A stretch of DNA of 64,000 nucleotides from positions 248,001 to 312,000 of the forward strand of contig NZ_JAJNBZ010000001.1 in assembly GCF_021369635.1 (NCBI RefSeq), given 5' to 3'. The position numbers and the translations under genes were made by a program. The stretch is from Paenibacillus profundus. GTDB taxonomy: Bacteria; Bacillota; Bacilli; Paenibacillales; Paenibacillaceae. Of this stretch, positions 62,201 through 64,000 are shown one piece after another. How positions within the stretch are numbered: position 1 is the first letter of the stretch; each line of letters opens with the position of its first letter. The notes beneath the pieces are model-generated. The model was given only the letters and a program-made list of their open reading frames with translations. It did not search any database and had not been told where the DNA came from.

Positions 62201-64000
62201 CGCATCGGCATCCACGATAAATATTTCGAAGTAGGCGGCAATTCGATCAACCTCATTCAACTGCAGAGCAAGCTGCAAAGACAACTGGGGCGTAAAGTGC
62301 CTATCGTCACGCTGTTCCAATACCCAACCGTGCATGATCTGGCTGCGCATTTGGCGGGCGAAGCGGACGGGACAGGAGCCCGGTCCAACGATGGGGCATC
62401 AGCGAACAATGAGGCCCAAGCGCATTCCAAGGTTACAGACGGACGCGCCAAGCCAGGAAATGAAGGCAGCCGCGACATCGCGGTCATAGGGATGGCCGGC
62501 AGATTTCCAGGCGCGCGGAACATCGGCGAGTTTTGGAGAAATCTGCAGCAGGGCAAGGAGTCGATCTCGTTCTTTACGGATGACGAGTTGGCTGCGTACG
62601 GCTTTGACCGCAGCCTCATGAAGCGGCCAGAGTTCGTCAAAGCGAAGGGCGTGCTGGATGAGATGGACAACTTCGATCCGGCTTTCTTTGGCTATACTCC
62701 CGATCAGGCAGCGATCATGGATCCGCAAGTTCGGCTGCTGCATGAATGCGCTTGGCATGCCTTGGAGGATGCAGGCTGTGATCCGGAACGGCATGGCGGC
62801 TCTATAGGTCTATTTGCCGGGGTTACGAACAACTTTCATTGGCTGTCGCAGCTATCTGATCGATTGCACGGAAACTTGTCGGACATGTTTGAGGTGGATT
62901 CGCTAAATGATGCATACACGGTCAGCACTCGCATTTCCCACAAGCTGAATTTGAAAGGGCCGGCGATCAGTCTGCAAACGGCTTGTTCCACCTCGCTTGT
63001 GGCTACCCATTTAGCATGTCAGTCCATCCTCAACGGCGATTGCGACCTGGCTCTTGCTGGCGGTGCGTCCATCGTGCTGCCGCACAAATCGGGTTATCTC
63101 TATCAGGAAGGCATGGTCAAGTCGCCAGACGGACATTGCCGCACCTTCGACGCCAAGGCGAAAGGAACAATAGGCGGGGACGGCGTTGGCTTCGTCGCGC
63201 TCAAATCGTTGGATGCCGCCATCGCAGACGGAGATCGGATTTATGCGGTCATCAAAGGCTCGGCCATTAATAATGACGGCAACCGCAAGGTCGGCTATAC
63301 AGCGCCGAGCGTCCAAGGACAGGCGGACGTCATTACGCGAGCGCTGGAAGCCGCGCAAATGCCGGCGGAAAGCATCTCATACGTGGAGGCGCACGGCTCG
63401 GGAACGACGCTCGGCGATCCGATCGAAATCGAAGCGTTGACGAAGGCATTTGATTCGAGTGCGTCCGCCTTCTGCCGCATCGGCTCTGTAAAAACGAACA
63501 TCGGTCATCTGGATGCCGCTGCCGGAGTTGCGGGACTAATCAAGACGGCAATGGCGCTCCACTATAAGCAGCTTCCGCCTAGCCTACATTTTGAAACGCC
63601 GAATCCAAACATTGATTTTGCGAACAGCCCATTCGTCGTCAATACCGGATTAACCGAATGGCGGAATGACGCGTTTCCGCTGCGGGCCGGAGTCAGTTCC
63701 TTCGGTATCGGTGGCACGAACGCGCACGTCATTATGGAGGAGGCTCCTGCGCGCGAGGAAACAGGGGAGGAACGGACCGGCCAACTGCTGGTGCTGTCTG
63801 CTCAGACGCCAACTGCTCTCGATGCGGCGACGGCCAATCTGGGCGCATATCTTCAGGAGCATCCCGGCGTCAGTCTCGCGGACATTGCGTATACGCTGCA
63901 GATCGGCCGCCGGCATTTCCGTTATCGGCGCATGCTGACATGCGGCACGGCAGAGGAAGCGATTGAGGCATTGACGCCAACAGCAGACAGGGAGAGCTTC
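59210..64000 (+). CDS. NRPS-PKS hybrid, C-A-PCP-KS-(cut off)
   Basis: At least 1597 residues, running off the window. Condensation domain (about 18-445; HHILFDGW near 152), adenylation (460-970; YTSGSTGTPKG near 624), PCP (990-1065; GGNSINLIQ) and ketosynthase (1085-1510) with TACSTSL near 1258, EAHGSGTTLGDP and KTNIGHLDAA, so the KS is complete. The last 90 residues are the KS-AT linker. The pocket reads D-A-F-L-I-G-A-V-I-K; hydrophobic substrate likely but not one I can name. By gene order it adds a second amino acid and one ketide. ATG 59210 or GTG 59222 may start it. Confidence 0.88.
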   Translation, partial: MRDDVKEPQKLDKSNVEDILALTPMQAGMLLQYLKDPDTTQYVELIELEISGEIDKPWFEQAWAYVVQANEVLRVLFRWEEVNRPVQIVLKQHRPIIRYENYANLDEETRTRLIAARVAADKQEKFKLDQVPFRLTLCKQTERKHTLLMSFHHILFDGWSTGILLKEWLSAYRMLAKGQKPNLPPKPRFKQFVSLLQQQDKKKQESYWSRYLQEVQNKPIPVSRSGGSLEKAVMAVHTEKRNETFTAELRRFVRSEQVTQAALFYTAWGLLLQHYTNSDDVLFGTTVSGRDTSIPGMELMVGLFINTLPLRMKAGPEDGLSNLLAEVNRSIQASEEHAGTSLTDIKAHGRLRAEGSPFDSLVVVENYPLDEAVTSTDGPLAIDSHHTEEETEFDLTVRITVTDELEMTFAYNKQAHRVDMVEKLALHYLYIIEQIIQASTQVTAYREMRLKDIGILTGEERQQIRHFNLTTVNYPSEKTIHELFEEQARLSPEGTAVMDERRSYTYRELNEQANRIARALRTDGMERGQVVGLMAHRSTEMIAGILGILKAGGAYLPLDSAHPAERIAYMLKDGQVRTVLASPGLEALAPEHVEVQVLDEALLHYGAADDMTPVNGPEHPAYVMYTSGSTGTPKGVMVGHRNVVRLVQNTNYVQVEPGDCMLQAGAIGFDALTFEVFGALLNGASLHIADKHTLLDSGRLDAFLRTRVITVALLTPALFNQLAQQRPEMFACVRHLIVGGDVLSPKHIQAVQQACPNLTIWNAYGPTENTVISTCFRIDSEYDEHIPIGPPISNSTAYIVDRYDNLLPIGVPGELIVGGDGVALGYLNQPELTAEKFVPDMFRARGVMYRTGDMARWQEDGSIEYLGRIDQQVKIRGHRIEIGEIETMLLQHNLIQEAAVTAQKRGVQTELCAYVAASEEVPVSELRAHLAAKLPDYMIPSYFVQLDKIPLTPNGKLDRKALPAPAEHARHAHDAVMPRTQLEQLIAEAWKAVLELDRIGIHDKYFEVGGNSINLIQLQSKLQRQLGRKVPIVTLFQYPTVHDLAAHLAGEADGTGARSNDGASANNEAQAHSKVTDGRAKPGNEGSRDIAVIGMAGRFPGARNIGEFWRNLQQGKESISFFTDDELAAYGFDRSLMKRPEFVKAKGVLDEMDNFDPAFFGYTPDQAAIMDPQVRLLHECAWHALEDAGCDPERHGGSIGLFAGVTNNFHWLSQLSDRLHGNLSDMFEVDSLNDAYTVSTRISHKLNLKGPAISLQTACSTSLVATHLACQSILNGDCDLALAGGASIVLPHKSGYLYQEGMVKSPDGHCRTFDAKAKGTIGGDGVGFVALKSLDAAIADGDRIYAVIKGSAINNDGNRKVGYTAPSVQGQADVITRALEAAQMPAESISYVEAHGSGTTLGDPIEIEALTKAFDSSASAFCRIGSVKTNIGHLDAAAGVAGLIKTAMALHYKQLPPSLHFETPNPNIDFANSPFVVNTGLTEWRNDAFPLRAGVSSFGIGGTNAHVIMEEAPAREETGEERTGQLLVLSAQTPTALDAATANLGAYLQEHPGVSLADIAYTLQIGRRHFRYRRMLTCGTAEEAIEALTPTADRESF

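Overview
The window looks like a chromosome segment from a spore-forming Bacillota of the Paenibacillaceae type (Paenibacillus or a close relative). Three things point that way. A long block runs rqcH, Ca-ATPase, yloC, remA, gmk, rpoZ, coaBC, priA, def, fmt, rsmB, rlmN, prpC, prkC, rsgA, rpe, spoVM, rpmB, asp23, yloV, recG, the order known from Bacillus subtilis. The spore genes spoVM, spoVIF-like and cotJABC are present. Base composition is moderate, with strong AGGAGG-type ribosome sites. Species cannot be named from the sequence alone.

Layout. 1-11100: the N-terminal part of a leftward FtsW-family gene, a YugN-like gene, an M20 amidohydrolase, a CBS-pair protein, an XPB-type helicase with its helicase-associated partner, ylbF-ylbG, a LysR regulator joined to a PHP phosphoesterase, and two unknown genes. 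11321-41482: the conserved housekeeping block, with dapF and a homocysteine methyltransferase/MTHFR fusion inserted between the Ca-ATPase and yloC. It covers ribosome quality control, translation start and rRNA modification, CoA and nucleotide supply, replication restart, Ser/Thr kinase-phosphatase signalling, fatty-acid kinase with a DegV partner, and recG. 41483-42343 is mostly empty. 42344-45620: an SOS island (HMCES/YedK protein, Y-family polymerase with YolD partner, and an unknown gene), with two nearly identical LexA-box promoters. 45722-47706: a short Crp-like regulator and the cotJABC spore-coat operon.

47760-64000 is the start of a nonribosomal peptide/polyketide cluster cut by the window edge. 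It runs BtrH-like protein, NRPS (C-A-PCP-E, with an A-domain pocket read as Asn), a secreted then membrane-anchored serine peptidase of the ClbP/ZmaM/XcnG type, a type II thioesterase, a four-gene set that should make hydroxymalonyl-ACP (3-hydroxyacyl-CoA dehydrogenase, FkbH-like, ACP, acyl-CoA dehydrogenase), then an NRPS-PKS hybrid (C-A-PCP-KS-...). Together they predict a product made as an inactive N-acyl-D-Asn prodrug, freed by the peptidase on export, with at least one alpha-hydroxylated polyketide extension. The logic resembles zwittermicin, amicoumacin, xenocoumacin and colibactin; the exact product is not determined.

A family of short dispersed repeats with conserved ends (TGTTCAAAAAG ... 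CTTTTTGAACAACCTCT) sits in at least seven intergenic gaps of the window and is not explained by any gene.
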